From: Burkholderiales bacterium
Lineage (GTDB): Bacteria > Pseudomonadota > Gammaproteobacteria > Burkholderiales > SG8-41
Direction of reading: 5' to 3'
Assembly: GCA_020854035.1 (NCBI GenBank)
Contig: JADZGE010000024.1
Coordinates: forward strand, 62,001 to 126,000
DNA length: 64,000 nt
Part shown: positions 1-8,315 of the stretch, one piece after another
How positions within the stretch are numbered: position 1 is the stretch's first letter
Layout: each line of letters opens with the position of its first letter
The notes under the pieces: generated by a model
What the model saw: only the letters and a program-made list of their open reading frames with translations
What the model was told of the DNA's origin: nothing
Databases searched by the model: none
Translations under genes and position numbers: made by a program

Positions 1-1
1 G

Positions 2-820
2 CTGCTGCTGCCGCTGCACAACCCCGTCTACACGGCGGAAACGATCGCCACGCTGGACGTGATTTCCCGCGGCAACATGATCTTCGGCGTGGGGCTGGGC
101 TACCGGAGCGCCGAGTTCGAGGCATTCGGCGTTCGCAAAGGGGAGCGGGTACGGCGTTTCGCGGAATGTCTTTCCGTCGCAAAGCGGCTCTGGACCGAGG
201 ACCGGGTGAGCTACGAGAGCGAAACGTGCGTTCTGCGCGACGCCCACCTGTCGCTCAGGTGCGTGCAGAAGCCGCACCCGCCTATCTGGTTCGCCGCCAA
301 GCACGCCAACGCCATCCGGCGCGCGGCCCAGCTGGGGGACTGCCTCTACCACAGCCCCAAGGCGACGCTTGCCATCCACAAGGCGCGGCTCGCGCTCTAC
401 AGGGAAGAACTGCGCAAGGCCGGCAGGCCCCTGCCGAAGGAGAACCCCTGCCGCATCGAGATCTACTGCGCGAAAAGCCGCGCCGCGGCGATGGAGCTGG
501 GCGCGCCGTACATGGCGGAAAAGTACAAGGCCTACGCCCGCTGGGAGAGGGACAAGGCCATGCCGGATGACGAGCGGATCGACAAGTCCTTCGACGATCT
601 GGTCAGGGACCGGTTCGTGATCGGCTCCCCGGAGGACTGCTGGAATCAGCTCGAACCGTACGTGACCGAACTGGGCGTGACCTACTTCGTGTTCCGCACG
701 CACTTCCTCGGCATGCCTCTCTCCAGCGCCCTCGCCAGCCTGCGCCTGATATCCGGGGAGCTGCTGCCGGCCCTGCGCCGCGCCCGGCCGACCCCGCTGG
801 AGAGAGCGGGCGCCGGCTGA
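2..820 (+). CDS. LLM-class flavin-dependent oxidoreductase (luciferase-like monooxygenase), 3' part
   Basis: The frame is open from the window edge, so the N-terminus lies to the left. A GTG at 59 is internal, because conserved protein (LHNPVYTAETIATLD) precedes it. The segment LDVISRGNMIFGVGLGYR is the typical luciferase-like TIM-barrel stretch 'LD..S.GR...GVG.GY'. It is followed by ERVRRFAECL and KPHPPIWFAAK, which match the F420/FMN-dependent monooxygenase pattern 'RP.PPIW.GG'. Such enzymes oxygenate small organic substrates with reduced flavin. The gene runs into a convergent TctC-type receptor gene with no gap. The substrate is unknown; the neighbouring amidohydrolase and FAH-family gene suggest breakdown of a cyclic or aromatic compound (inference). 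Confidence 0.85.
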   Translation: MLLPLHNPVYTAETIATLDVISRGNMIFGVGLGYRSAEFEAFGVRKGERVRRFAECLSVAKRLWTEDRVSYESETCVLRDAHLSLRCVQKPHPPIWFAAKHANAIRRAAQLGDCLYHSPKATLAIHKARLALYREELRKAGRPLPKENPCRIEIYCAKSRAAAMELGAPYMAEKYKAYARWERDKAMPDDERIDKSFDDLVRDRFVIGSPEDCWNQLEPYVTELGVTYFVFRTHFLGMPLSSALASLRLISGELLPALRRARPTPLERAGAG

Positions 821-1789
821 TCACTCGAACCGGATCCCGGTTTCCTTCCGGATGCGGACCCATCTCGCGTAATCGTCCTGCAACCGCCGGGTGAATTCCT
901 CGGCACTGTTGGCGCCCACCTCGGCGCCGAGCTTCTCGAACGCCGCGCGCGTGCGCGGCTGCGCGAGGACGGCATCGACCGCATCGCGCAGCTTCGTGAC
1001 GGTTTCACCGGGCGTCGCGGCCGGTCTCGCGAGCGTCGTCCACGTCGAGTAATCGTAGCCCCGCAGTCCCGACTCGTCGATCGTCGGCACCGCGGGCAGG
1101 AACTGCGAGCGCAGTGGAGTCGTCACCGCGAGCGCGCGAAGCTTCCCGGCCCGGATGTGCGGTCCCGACGAAGTGATCTGGTCGAACGACAGGTGGATCT
1201 GCCCGGTGAGGATGGCGACCGACGCGGCGGCGCCGCCCTTGTAGGGCACGTGCGTGAACTTCACCCGCGCCATCGACTGGAACAGTTCGCCCATGAGGTG
1301 CGTGCCGGAGCCCTGGCCCGCCGATCCCATCAGGATCTCGCCCGGACGCGCCCGGGCGAACGCGATCAAGTCCTTGACGCCGCGCACGGGCATCGAGGGG
1401 TGAACGGCAAGCATGCTCGACACGAGCGAGATGCGCGACGTGTAGACGAAGTCGCGCAGCGGGTGGTACTCGATGCCGTCCTGAAATACCGGCTGCGATA
1501 CGAGCGTGCCGGGCGCGCCGAGCATGACCGTGTAGCCGTCGGGCAGCGACTTGGCGGCGAGTGTGGCACCGATCCTGCCGCCCGCCCCGGCGCGGTTCTC
1601 GACGACCACGGGCTGGCCCAGCGCCTCCGTCAGTCCGGGCGCGACGATCCGCGCCGTGATGTCGATATTTCCGCCGGGAGCGAACGGGACGACGATGCGC
1701 ACCGGCTTGGACGGATAGCCCTGGCAGCAGGCGTACGCGGGCGCAACAAGAAGCAATCCGCCCGTCACGAGCGACAATGGCCTGGTCAT
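821..1789 (-). CDS. TctC/Bug-family tripartite tricarboxylate transporter substrate-binding protein
   Basis: The 322-residue protein begins with a signal peptide (hydrophobic stretch ending near residue 24). It continues YPSKPVRIVVPFAPGGNID, the hallmark N-terminus of mature Bug receptors, followed by VVVENRAGAGGRIG and HVPYKGG. Bug proteins bind carboxylates or small aromatics in the periplasm, normally for TctAB permeases; no permease gene is present here, as is common for the expanded Bug family of Burkholderiales. The ATG has a strong GGGGAGGA ribosome-binding site. Transcription diverges from the amidohydrolase gene at 2023, so both may answer to the same signal (inference). The ligand cannot be predicted. 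Confidence 0.93.
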   Translation of the reverse strand: MTRPLSLVTGGLLLVAPAYACCQGYPSKPVRIVVPFAPGGNIDITARIVAPGLTEALGQPVVVENRAGAGGRIGATLAAKSLPDGYTVMLGAPGTLVSQPVFQDGIEYHPLRDFVYTSRISLVSSMLAVHPSMPVRGVKDLIAFARARPGEILMGSAGQGSGTHLMGELFQSMARVKFTHVPYKGGAAASVAILTGQIHLSFDQITSSGPHIRAGKLRALAVTTPLRSQFLPAVPTIDESGLRGYDYSTWTTLARPAATPGETVTKLRDAVDAVLAQPRTRAAFEKLGAEVGANSAEEFTRRLQDDYARWVRIRKETGIRFE

Positions 1790-1930
1790 GGCGTCCTCCC
1801 CGGGAACTCATCCGGTGAACGACGGGAATGTGTGCCCTGTGCGGCGTGGAGGTCAAGCACCGCGCGTGTGGAGGAGCGCCGCTGAACGCGGCGGTGCAGC
1901 CCGCGCGCACCGTCTGCGGCCGGCCAGGCC

Positions 1931-1959
1931 GGAACACATCGTGTCGCATTCGTTAGAAT
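1931..1959 (+). promoter_or_regulatory. Possible sigma70 promoter for the amidohydrolase gene
   Basis: GGAACA (1931-1936), a 17-nt spacer and TAGAAT (1954-1959) lie 64 nt upstream of the ATG at 2023. The -10 box matches 5 of 6 consensus bases and the -35 box 3 of 6. The rest of the 233-bp divergent intergenic region (1790-2022) shows no other clear signal. Confidence 0.35.
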
Positions 1960-2022
1960 CGGTTTTTCGCGGGCTTGCCGAGGCAGCACAGGCGGCTTGC
2001 CGCGCTTTCCAGCGGAGAGTTC

Positions 2023-3756
2023 ATGGCGGAACGGCCAACCACCCCGGGACGCACTTCGACGATCACCCGCCAGCCGGCCGACCTCGTGCTCGAAAACGGG
2101 AACGTGATTACCGTCGACCCGGCGTTCTCCATCGCGCGGTCGATCGCCATCGCCGGAGATCGCATCCTGGCCGTGGGCCCGGACGCGGCGGTACGCTTGC
2201 ACGTCGCGCCCTGGACGCGCGTCGTGGACCTGGGGGGCAGGACGGTGATTCCGGGCCTGATCGACGGCCACGCCCATATGGATCGCGAGGGCCTGAAGAG
2301 CGTCTACCCGCCGCTTGGCCGGGTACGCTCGATCCGCGACATCCAGGACCGGATCGCGGAGCTCGCGCGCGAGCGCGAGCCCGGGGAGTGGATCGTCACC
2401 ATGCCGATCGGCGATCCACCCTATTACTTCGACGTGCCCGGAATCCTCGCCGAGCGGCGGTGGCCCACCCGCGTGGAACTCGATGCGGCCGCGCCCCGCA
2501 ATCCCGTGTTCATCCGCCCCATCTGGGGTTTCTGGCGCCACGCGCCGCCGCTCGTGGCGTGCGCCAACACCGAGGCGTTGCGCCGGGCCGGCATCACGCG
2601 CGATACCGCATCGCCCATCCCGGAACTGACGATCGAGAAGGATGCCGCCGGCGAGCCGACCGGCGTCTTCGTCGAGGACGGGATGCAGCCGAGCGCGGAG
2701 CTCCTCTGGTTCCGGAAGGCGACCGGGTTCAGCCGCGCCGATCGCGCCCGCACGCTGCCGCTCGCGGCGCGTGCGTATCACGCCTTCGGAACGACCAGCG
2801 TGTTCGAGGAGCACGGCGTCGCGAACGAACTCCTCCGTGCCTACAAGGATGCCCGCCGGGACGGCACGCTCACCATGCGGGCGTCGCTCGCGTTCAGCCC
2901 GAACTGGAAGGCGGCCGGTGGCGCGCCGCTCGCTCCTTTCGTCGAGGCGTGGGCCGGATGGCTCGGTGAGCCGGGACCCGGCGACGACTGGCTGAAGCTG
3001 ACGGGGCTCTACGTCAACATCAACCACACCCGGGCGGACGACATCCGCGCCGGCACGACGCCCGACACCGGCTGGGCCGGCTTCAACTACGACACGGGCA
3101 TGCCGCGGGAACGGCTGAAGGAGCTGCTGCTCGCCTGCGCCGCGCACGACATCCGGGCGATCGCCAACGCGCACGTGACACCCGGCGTGATCGATCTCTT
3201 CGACGAAGTGGACCGCGCCATCCCGCTCGCGGGGCGCCGCTGGGTCGTCGGCCACGTCAGCACGCTCTCGGCGCGCGACATCGAGAGAATCGCGCGCATG
3301 GGGCTCGCGTTGAGCACGCACACCAACAGCTTCATCTACAAGAAGGGCGAGCTGATGAAGCGCCAGCTCCCGCCGGAGCGGCACGGCGAGATCACGCCGA
3401 TGCGCGATCTCCTCGCCGCCGGCGTCAAGGTGGGGCTCGCCACCGACAACGTGCCGGTGTCGCTTTTCTGGCCGATCTGGCAGGTGGTCGCGCGGCGGAG
3501 CGTGACGGAGGACCCCGTCGCGCCGGAGCAGGCGATCGGCCGCGCCGATGCGCTGCGCTGCGCCACCACGCATTGCGCCTTTCTCACCTTCGACGAGGAT
3601 CGAAAGGGCACGCTCGAACCGGGCAGGCTCGCGGACCTCGCGGTGCTGAACGACGATCCGCTCACCGTCGCCGAGCCCGGGCTGCGGGAGCTGCACGCGC
3701 TGATGACCATGGTGGGCGGCAGGATCGTCCACGAGACCGCGGGCTGGTCCCGCTGA
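2023..3756 (+). CDS. Amidohydrolase family protein (YtcJ/composite-domain type)
   Basis: The 577-residue protein starts LVLENGNVITVDPAFSIA and has GLIDGHAHMDREG at about residues 70-83, the HxH metal site of amidohydrolase-superfamily metal-dependent hydrolases. The C-terminal TFDEDRKGTLEPGRLADLAVL is the usual return to the composite beta-sandwich domain. YtcJ-like enzymes hydrolyse amides or related bonds of uncertain substrates. The frame is open from 1975, but the ATG at 2023 is preferred because CGGAGAG lies just upstream and the family homology begins after it. A TctC-type gene follows 13 bp later, so the pair probably forms an operon coupling uptake and hydrolysis. Confidence 0.88.
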   Translation: MAERPTTPGRTSTITRQPADLVLENGNVITVDPAFSIARSIAIAGDRILAVGPDAAVRLHVAPWTRVVDLGGRTVIPGLIDGHAHMDREGLKSVYPPLGRVRSIRDIQDRIAELAREREPGEWIVTMPIGDPPYYFDVPGILAERRWPTRVELDAAAPRNPVFIRPIWGFWRHAPPLVACANTEALRRAGITRDTASPIPELTIEKDAAGEPTGVFVEDGMQPSAELLWFRKATGFSRADRARTLPLAARAYHAFGTTSVFEEHGVANELLRAYKDARRDGTLTMRASLAFSPNWKAAGGAPLAPFVEAWAGWLGEPGPGDDWLKLTGLYVNINHTRADDIRAGTTPDTGWAGFNYDTGMPRERLKELLLACAAHDIRAIANAHVTPGVIDLFDEVDRAIPLAGRRWVVGHVSTLSARDIERIARMGLALSTHTNSFIYKKGELMKRQLPPERHGEITPMRDLLAAGVKVGLATDNVPVSLFWPIWQVVARRSVTEDPVAPEQAIGRADALRCATTHCAFLTFDEDRKGTLEPGRLADLAVLNDDPLTVAEPGLRELHALMTMVGGRIVHETAGWSR

Positions 3757-3769
3757 CAGGAGGAATATC

Positions 3770-4747
3770 ATGATCCACGCAGCAGTCGCCACGCTCGTTG
3801 CCGGGCTGACCGGGCTCCTGCCCGCGCCGGCCCGCGCCGCCGACGCGTATCCGTCGAAAACGGTCCGCTTCATCGTGCCGTTCACGCCCTCGGGTCCGGT
3901 GGACATGCTGGCGCGGCTCGTCGGCGGCGAGTTGTCGAAATCGCTCGGCCAGCAGTTCGTGGTGGAGAACCGGCCCGGCGCGAACGGCATCGTCGGCACC
4001 GAGCTTGCGGCAAGAGCGACGCCGGACGGGTACACCCTCCTCCTCGGAAACGTCGGTCCGATCGCCGTCAACGTGAGCCTCTACAAGAAGCTCGCCTACG
4101 ATCCCGTGAGGGACTTCGCGCCGATCGCGATGGTCGCGCGCTCGCCGCAGGTACTGGTGGCGCACCCTTCCCTGCCGGCTTCCTCCATCAGGCAGTTGAT
4201 CGATCTCGCGAAATCGAGACCGGGGCAGTTGCACTATGGCAGCCCGGGAGTCGGCTCCGGGCCACAACTTACCATGGAGCTGTTCAAGGAGACGGCCGGC
4301 AAGCTCGACATCGTGCATGTTCCCTACAAGGGCATCGCGCCGGCGCTGACCGACGCGCTGGGCGGGCAGATATCGCTGGTGATCACCAATGTCGTCCCGG
4401 TGCAGAACATGATCGCGACCGGACGACTGAAGCCACTGGCGGTCACGAGCAGGGAGCGCTCGCCGATCCTGCCGCGGGTGCCGACCATGATCGAGTCCGG
4501 CCTCGCCGGGTTCGAAGCGATCGGCTGGTTCGGCGTGCTGGCCCCGGCCGGCACGCCCGGGGAGATCGTCGCGAAGCTCAATCAGGAGATCGGCCGCGCG
4601 CAGGGACTGCCGGCTTTCCGGGATCAACTCGCCGCGCTCGGGTCGGAGGCGTGGCGCATGACGCCCGAGGCGTTCGGGGCCCTCATCCGGAGCGACGTGG
4701 AGAAATGGCGGAAGTTCCTGCGCGAGAGCAAGCTGAGTCTCGACTGA
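3770..4747 (+). CDS. TctC/Bug-family substrate-binding protein
   Basis: The 325-residue protein has an N-terminal signal peptide ending around residue 24 (PARAADA). YPSKTVRFIVPFTPSGPVD and FVVENRPGANGIVG follow, diagnostic of Bug periplasmic receptors. It is a paralogue of the receptor at 821-1789 but is clearly diverged. The ATG follows a textbook AGGAGGAATATC ribosome-binding site. It lies 13 bp after the amidohydrolase gene and 18 bp before the FAH-family gene, so the three are likely one transcript. It probably captures the compound that the operon degrades (inference). Confidence 0.94.
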   Translation: MIHAAVATLVAGLTGLLPAPARAADAYPSKTVRFIVPFTPSGPVDMLARLVGGELSKSLGQQFVVENRPGANGIVGTELAARATPDGYTLLLGNVGPIAVNVSLYKKLAYDPVRDFAPIAMVARSPQVLVAHPSLPASSIRQLIDLAKSRPGQLHYGSPGVGSGPQLTMELFKETAGKLDIVHVPYKGIAPALTDALGGQISLVITNVVPVQNMIATGRLKPLAVTSRERSPILPRVPTMIESGLAGFEAIGWFGVLAPAGTPGEIVAKLNQEIGRAQGLPAFRDQLAALGSEAWRMTPEAFGALIRSDVEKWRKFLRESKLSLD

Positions 4748-4765
4748 ACGAGAAGAGGAAACCGG

Positions 4766-5541
4766 ATGAAAATAGCGCGATTCAGCGTCGACGGCTGGGA
4801 GAGTTACGGACGGGTGGAAGGCGACCGCGTCCGGGTGATCCAGGGCGACATCTTCGGGGAACACAAGGAAACCCGCGAGTCCTATCCGCTCGACAGGGTG
4901 AAACTCCTGCCTCCGACGCGGCCCACCACCTTCTGGGTTACGCGGCGCACATCGCGCACCAGGAGGTGGCCCTCGACGCCGAGCGCATCAAGCGCGAATC
5001 GCAGGGGTTCCGGCCCTGGCACAAGGGCGCCCACTGCATCGTCGGGCAGGACGACCCGATCGTGATTCCCGCCGATGCCGACTACGTGCACTACGAGGGC
5101 GAACTCGTCATCGTCATCGGACGGCCCGCCCGCAGGATCACGCCGGAGGAGGCGCCCCACTTCATCCTCGGCTACACCATCGGCAACGACGTGAGCAGCG
5201 AGGGCTCGTGGCACCCGGACATCTCCAACTGGCGCAAGAAGGGCAGCGACACATTCGGCCCGGTGGGACCGTGGATCGAGACCGAGGTGACGGATCCCCA
5301 CGACCTGCGGATCATCACCCGGCTGAACGGCAAGGAGCGCGACCGGGGCAGCACTTCCGGCATGGTCCACAACTGCTACGCCATCGTGAGCGGCATCAGC
5401 AAGTACGTGACCCTGCGTCCCGGCGACATCATCCTCACCGGCGCGCCGGGGGCGGTGGAGAGAATCAACCCGGGCGACGTGGTGGAGGTGGAGATTCCCG
5501 GTGTCGGCGTCCTGCGGAATCCGGTGGTCGCGGAGTCTTAG
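4766..5541 (+). pseudogene. Fumarylacetoacetate hydrolase family gene broken by a frameshift
   Basis: Codons from 4766 read MKIARFSVDGWESYGRVEGD through VKLLPPTRPTTF, a normal FAH-family N-terminus. From about 4930 the homology moves to the -1 frame: GYAAHIAHQEVALD, then GYTIGNDVSS, WHPDISNWRKKGSDTFGPVGPW and GDIILTGAPG up to the stop at 5541. The metal-binding Glu (YEGELVIVIG) and the core domain are intact in the second frame. The join lacks the usual 'GLNY' residues, so a loss of 1, 4 or 7 bases near 4920-4940 is more likely than a single miscalled base (inference). Intact members hydrolyse or decarboxylate acylpyruvates and 2-oxo-hept-3-ene-dioates. Confidence 0.8.
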
Positions 5542-5559
5542 CGGCGGCGGCCGCCGGCG

Positions 5560-6111
5560 TTGGACGCGGTGGCCTTGCGCGAAACCCGCGGTTCGGTGCG
5601 AGCTTTCGAATTGGGTCATCTTCCGGAGGACCATAGTCGGTATTTCCTGCCCGGCGGGCGGGAACTCCCGATCGACAAGATCCTGTCGGTCGAAGGTGGG
5701 CGTTACCCCGAGGCTGTAGCAAGAGCGCGGGAGTACATGGTAGCGGCGGCGACGGGCGAGCGCCCGAAGCGAGCGCCGATCTTGGTACGAGCAAACCCGG
5801 ACGGGACCTATACCGTGCTGGACGGAAAAGCAACGCTTACGGTCGCTCGTGCCGAGGGTTGGAAGACCATGCCCGCGAAAATCGAAAACAACGACCGAAA
5901 ACTGGAGATGGTGGACAACCCGCAATATCCTGACGACAGGCAGCGCACCGCCGTTACATCGCGCCTGGCTCCCCTCGACTTCCGGCCGGCCTCGGGATCG
6001 GACCCAGCTATGCCCACCTCCGGGGACGCCGACGGTGTCAGACACCGCCGGCTGCGACAGCGGAGGCGGGAGGCGGGGGCGGGCTGGCGGGCCACTCCTC
6101 AAGACAACTGA
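5560..6111 (+). CDS. ParB/sulfiredoxin-like domain protein, probably a remnant
   Basis: The recognisable part is roughly 5596-5900. GGRELPIDKILS is followed by APILVRANPDGTYTVLDGKA and VARAEGWKTMPAKI, matching the 'P..V....G.Y.VLDG..R...A...G...VPV' pattern of ParB-like nuclease domains often found in mobile or phage-type proteins. The only starts are TTG at 5560 or GTG at 5596, neither with a clear ribosome-binding site. Beyond about residue 125 the frame runs through a palindrome (6033-6047) and looks non-coding. Base composition is less GC-rich than the flanks, suggesting acquired DNA. Whether it is expressed is doubtful. Confidence 0.4.
   Translation: MDAVALRETRGSVRAFELGHLPEDHSRYFLPGGRELPIDKILSVEGGRYPEAVARAREYMVAAATGERPKRAPILVRANPDGTYTVLDGKATLTVARAEGWKTMPAKIENNDRKLEMVDNPQYPDDRQRTAVTSRLAPLDFRPASGSDPAMPTSGDADGVRHRRLRQRRREAGAGWRATPQDN
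6033..6047. repeat. Perfect 7-1-7 palindrome CGGTGTC-A-GACACCG
   Basis: The two 7-base arms are exact reverse complements around a single A. A second, imperfect copy lies at 6257-6269. It resembles short palindromic units that are often dispersed in proteobacterial genomes, but no REP-associated transposase gene is visible here. Confidence 0.7.
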
Positions 6112-6256
6112 CGGCGACCCGGGAAGACACGGTGGTTGAAGCTGGCGCCCCGCCAACGCATCGCCCACCCCGCCGCTTTGCGTCCACCCCCGTGGAGGGG
6201 AATCTGGTTACAGAGCACGCGCATTCGCGTTGCTCGTCATGTCGTATGGGGCCGAT

Positions 6257-6269
6257 GGTGTCAGAAACC
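6257..6269. repeat. Imperfect copy of the 6033 palindrome (GGTGTCAGAAACC)
   Basis: It differs at one position from the palindrome core at 6033-6047. It overlaps the stop codon of the dehydrogenase remnant on the minus strand (6261-6263), so the remnant ends exactly in this unit. The 200 bp between the two copies holds no supported gene. Confidence 0.6.
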
Positions 6270-6356
6270 GTACGCCGCAACCAATTTCGCACCGAGGGCC
6301 AGCGCCTTCACAATGTCGCTGCCGCTGCAGATGCCGCGTTGATTCCGGGCGACTGA
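6261..6356 (-). pseudogene. C-terminal remnant of an FMN-dependent alpha-hydroxyacid dehydrogenase
   Basis: The minus strand encodes RGICSGSDIVKALALGAK. This matches the conserved FMN phosphate-binding stretch 'GGIR.G.D..KALALGA' of lactate, glycolate and mandelate dehydrogenases (LldD family). The catalytic His-Arg region that should precede it is absent, and the sequence stops in a palindrome 9 codons later instead of continuing into 'V.IGRP'. No start codon belongs to it. It is a fragment left by deletion or rearrangement rather than a functional gene. Confidence 0.7.
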
Positions 6357-6388
6357 TGTCGGGCGGGAATCGGGTTCGAATGTCCCGA

Positions 6389-6889
6389 TCATTTCCGGCG
6401 AATGCCGATGACACGACCGATTTCCGCTGGCCGCGGGCGGAGCGAATGCGCGTCGCGCAGGGCTCGCAGGCGCGCAAGCCTGTCCTCGGGCCAGGCCGCG
6501 CTGCGCCGCGTTGTCATGTCGATGCACATCGAGAGCGATTCCGAGGTGGCCGCGAGCCAGCGCTCGCGCGCATGAAGCATGGTCATGAAGTAATGAGCGC
6601 GCTTCACGTCGAAGTCGATCAACTGGAAAGTGAAATCAACCGAGTCGCCCTCGCGCAGCTCGCGCCGGTAGGTCACGTGCGTTTCCAGCGCAAACGAGCT
6701 GCGGCCGGTTGCCTCGATGCTCGCGGAACCCAGGCCGAGCATATCCCAGGCGAGGTCCAGAGCCTTGTCGAAGAGCACGGAGTAGTAGCCGACGTTCATA
6801 TGCCCGTTGGAGTCGATGTATTCCGGCAGCACGACAAATCCGGAATAGCGGATGCCATCGACGGCTTGCACGATGTCGGAAGGCGGCAA
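6389..6889 (-). CDS. Acyl-CoA thioesterase family protein (4HBT hot-dog fold)
   Basis: The 166-residue protein contains YIDSNGHMNVGYYSVLFDKA near residues 24-43, the 'D..GHMN...Y' signature of YbgC/FadM-type thioesterases. It continues with FALETHVTYRRELREGD and the later strand RAHYFMTMLHA, all typical of a single hot-dog domain. Such enzymes hydrolyse acyl-CoA thioesters in the cytoplasm. The frame upstream is closed by a stop with no ATG or GTG, so the start is apparently TTG at 6889, without a strong ribosome-binding site. A hairpin (ATCGGG/CCCGAT, 6368-6388) lies directly after the stop but has no T tract. The substrate is unknown. Confidence 0.85.
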   Translation of the reverse strand: MPPSDIVQAVDGIRYSGFVVLPEYIDSNGHMNVGYYSVLFDKALDLAWDMLGLGSASIEATGRSSFALETHVTYRRELREGDSVDFTFQLIDFDVKRAHYFMTMLHARERWLAATSESLSMCIDMTTRRSAAWPEDRLARLRALRDAHSLRPRPAEIGRVIGIRRK

Positions 6890-7040
6890 AGTGGCGTTCT
6901 CGCGGGAGGAACAGTCGTTCGGGTCCTTTACTCTACATCAGGGGATCTCGCTGCAGCATCGATATCACGGGCCGCGGTGTAGCGGCAGGGGCGAATACGC
7001 GGGCGAGGCCTGCCGTGTGCGGGATTGACTGCGGCAATGC

Positions 7041-8189
7041 TCACAGCCGCAGCGTGCCCAGCCAGTAGCGACGCGCAAGCAGCATCGCGAGGAGCCCCTG
7101 CGCCGCGAGCGCGATCGTCGCCGCACGCGGCGTGAGCACCTCGACGAGCAGCCCCAGGTAGAGAAAGCCGATCGGCGCCGTGCCGATGCACACCGACACG
7201 AGACCGAGGAGGCGCGCGCGCATCGCGACGGGCGCGCCGCGGTAGACGAGCGTCGATTGCATGACGGCGAATCCGGCGTTGGATGCGCCGGCGAGAAAGA
7301 GGGCAGCCGCCGCCGCCGGCACGACCGGAGCGCAGGCGAACAGCATCAGCATGAGAAGGTAGAGCCCGACGCCGCCGACGAAGATGCGCCCGTACCACGC
7401 GGCGCGCGCCAGCGTTCCGACGAGCAGCGCGCCGATGAGGCCGCCGAGCCCGTCGCTGCTGGCGAGAAAGCCCACGCCCTTCGGCCCCAGCCCGAGGTGA
7501 TCGGTGCTGATCACCGGCACCATGCTCAACGCGGGCCAGCCGAAGACGTTGAAGATGACGGTCATCACGAAGACGCCCGTCAGACGCCCGTTGCCGCGCA
7601 GCCACGCGAGACCTTCGCGTATGCTGGCGATGAACGAAGCGTGCCCGGCATCGGGGCTGCGCCGGCGCAGGCCGACGCGAAGTGCCGCGACGAGAGCCGA
7701 CGCGTAGAGGGCGAGGCTCGACCAGAACACGGCCGCGATGCCGTACTCCGCCAGCAGCACTCCGCTCAGCATCGGCCCGAGCACGCGCGAAGCGTTGTTC
7801 GTGGCGGCATCGATCGCCAGCGCCGATCCGACGCGCTCCGCGCCGACGGCATCCCCGATCATCATCCGGCGCACGGGTTGATCGGAGGCCCAGGCGATGC
7901 CGCTCACGAAGCTCGCGACGAACAGATGCCAGACCGCGATCGCGTCGAGGCTCGCCAGGATCGCCAGTGCGAGCGTGACGACTATCGGCGTCGCGACCAC
8001 CAGCACGAGCGCTCGCCGCCGGTCGGCCCGGTCCGCCGCCGCGCCGATCAGCGCGCCGAAGAGACTCATCGGCAGCATGCGCAGCATGGTGAGCATCGCC
8101 ACCACGAAAGCCGATCCGGTCAGCCGGTAGGCGAAGAGCGCCAGCGCCAGCATCTCCAGCCAGCGCACGACGCTCATCGCCAGCCCCAC
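7041..8189 (-). CDS. MFS transporter (EntS-like / DHA3-type exporter)
   Basis: About 11-12 hydrophobic segments are visible. The loop GAAADRADRRRALVL is the MFS motif A region 'G..aDr.dRR', and ISTDHLGLGPKGVGFL is typical of the EntS/bacilysin-exporter group that expels siderophores or drugs. The GTG at 8189 is the only standard start in frame. However, the codons upstream read IFFIADFRRLWFVG, which looks like the genuine N-terminal MFS helix, and the frame stays open to 8316 without ATG, GTG or TTG. The real start may be a rare codon (CTG at 8235-8237), or a small upstream change removed it. The gene follows the rhomboid gene on the same strand. Confidence 0.85.
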   Translation of the reverse strand: MGLAMSVVRWLEMLALALFAYRLTGSAFVVAMLTMLRMLPMSLFGALIGAAADRADRRRALVLVVATPIVVTLALAILASLDAIAVWHLFVASFVSGIAWASDQPVRRMMIGDAVGAERVGSALAIDAATNNASRVLGPMLSGVLLAEYGIAAVFWSSLALYASALVAALRVGLRRRSPDAGHASFIASIREGLAWLRGNGRLTGVFVMTVIFNVFGWPALSMVPVISTDHLGLGPKGVGFLASSDGLGGLIGALLVGTLARAAWYGRIFVGGVGLYLLMLMLFACAPVVPAAAAALFLAGASNAGFAVMQSTLVYRGAPVAMRARLLGLVSVCIGTAPIGFLYLGLLVEVLTPRAATIALAAQGLLAMLLARRYWLGTLRL

Positions 8190-8315
8190 GAACCAGAGGC
8201 GGCGGAAATCGGCGATGAAGAAGATCTGTGCTGGCAGTGGCGCCGGACCCCGGTGGACCGATACGCGAGACTGGATCGGACCGATCGATCGCCGGTTCCC
8301 GTCCCGAAGCTCGCG

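Noticed and set aside
1786..4071. A 761-codon minus-strand frame opposite the amidohydrolase and TctC genes
   Set aside because: It has no domain, is rich in Arg, His and Gly, and overlaps two well-supported genes.
6368..6388. GGGTTCGAAT resembling a tRNA T-arm
   Set aside because: The stem-loop has a 9-base loop and no acceptor, D or anticodon arm around it; it is a simple hairpin.
6230..6982. A 250-codon plus-strand ORF opposite the thioesterase
   Set aside because: Shadow of the thioesterase gene; no motif of its own.
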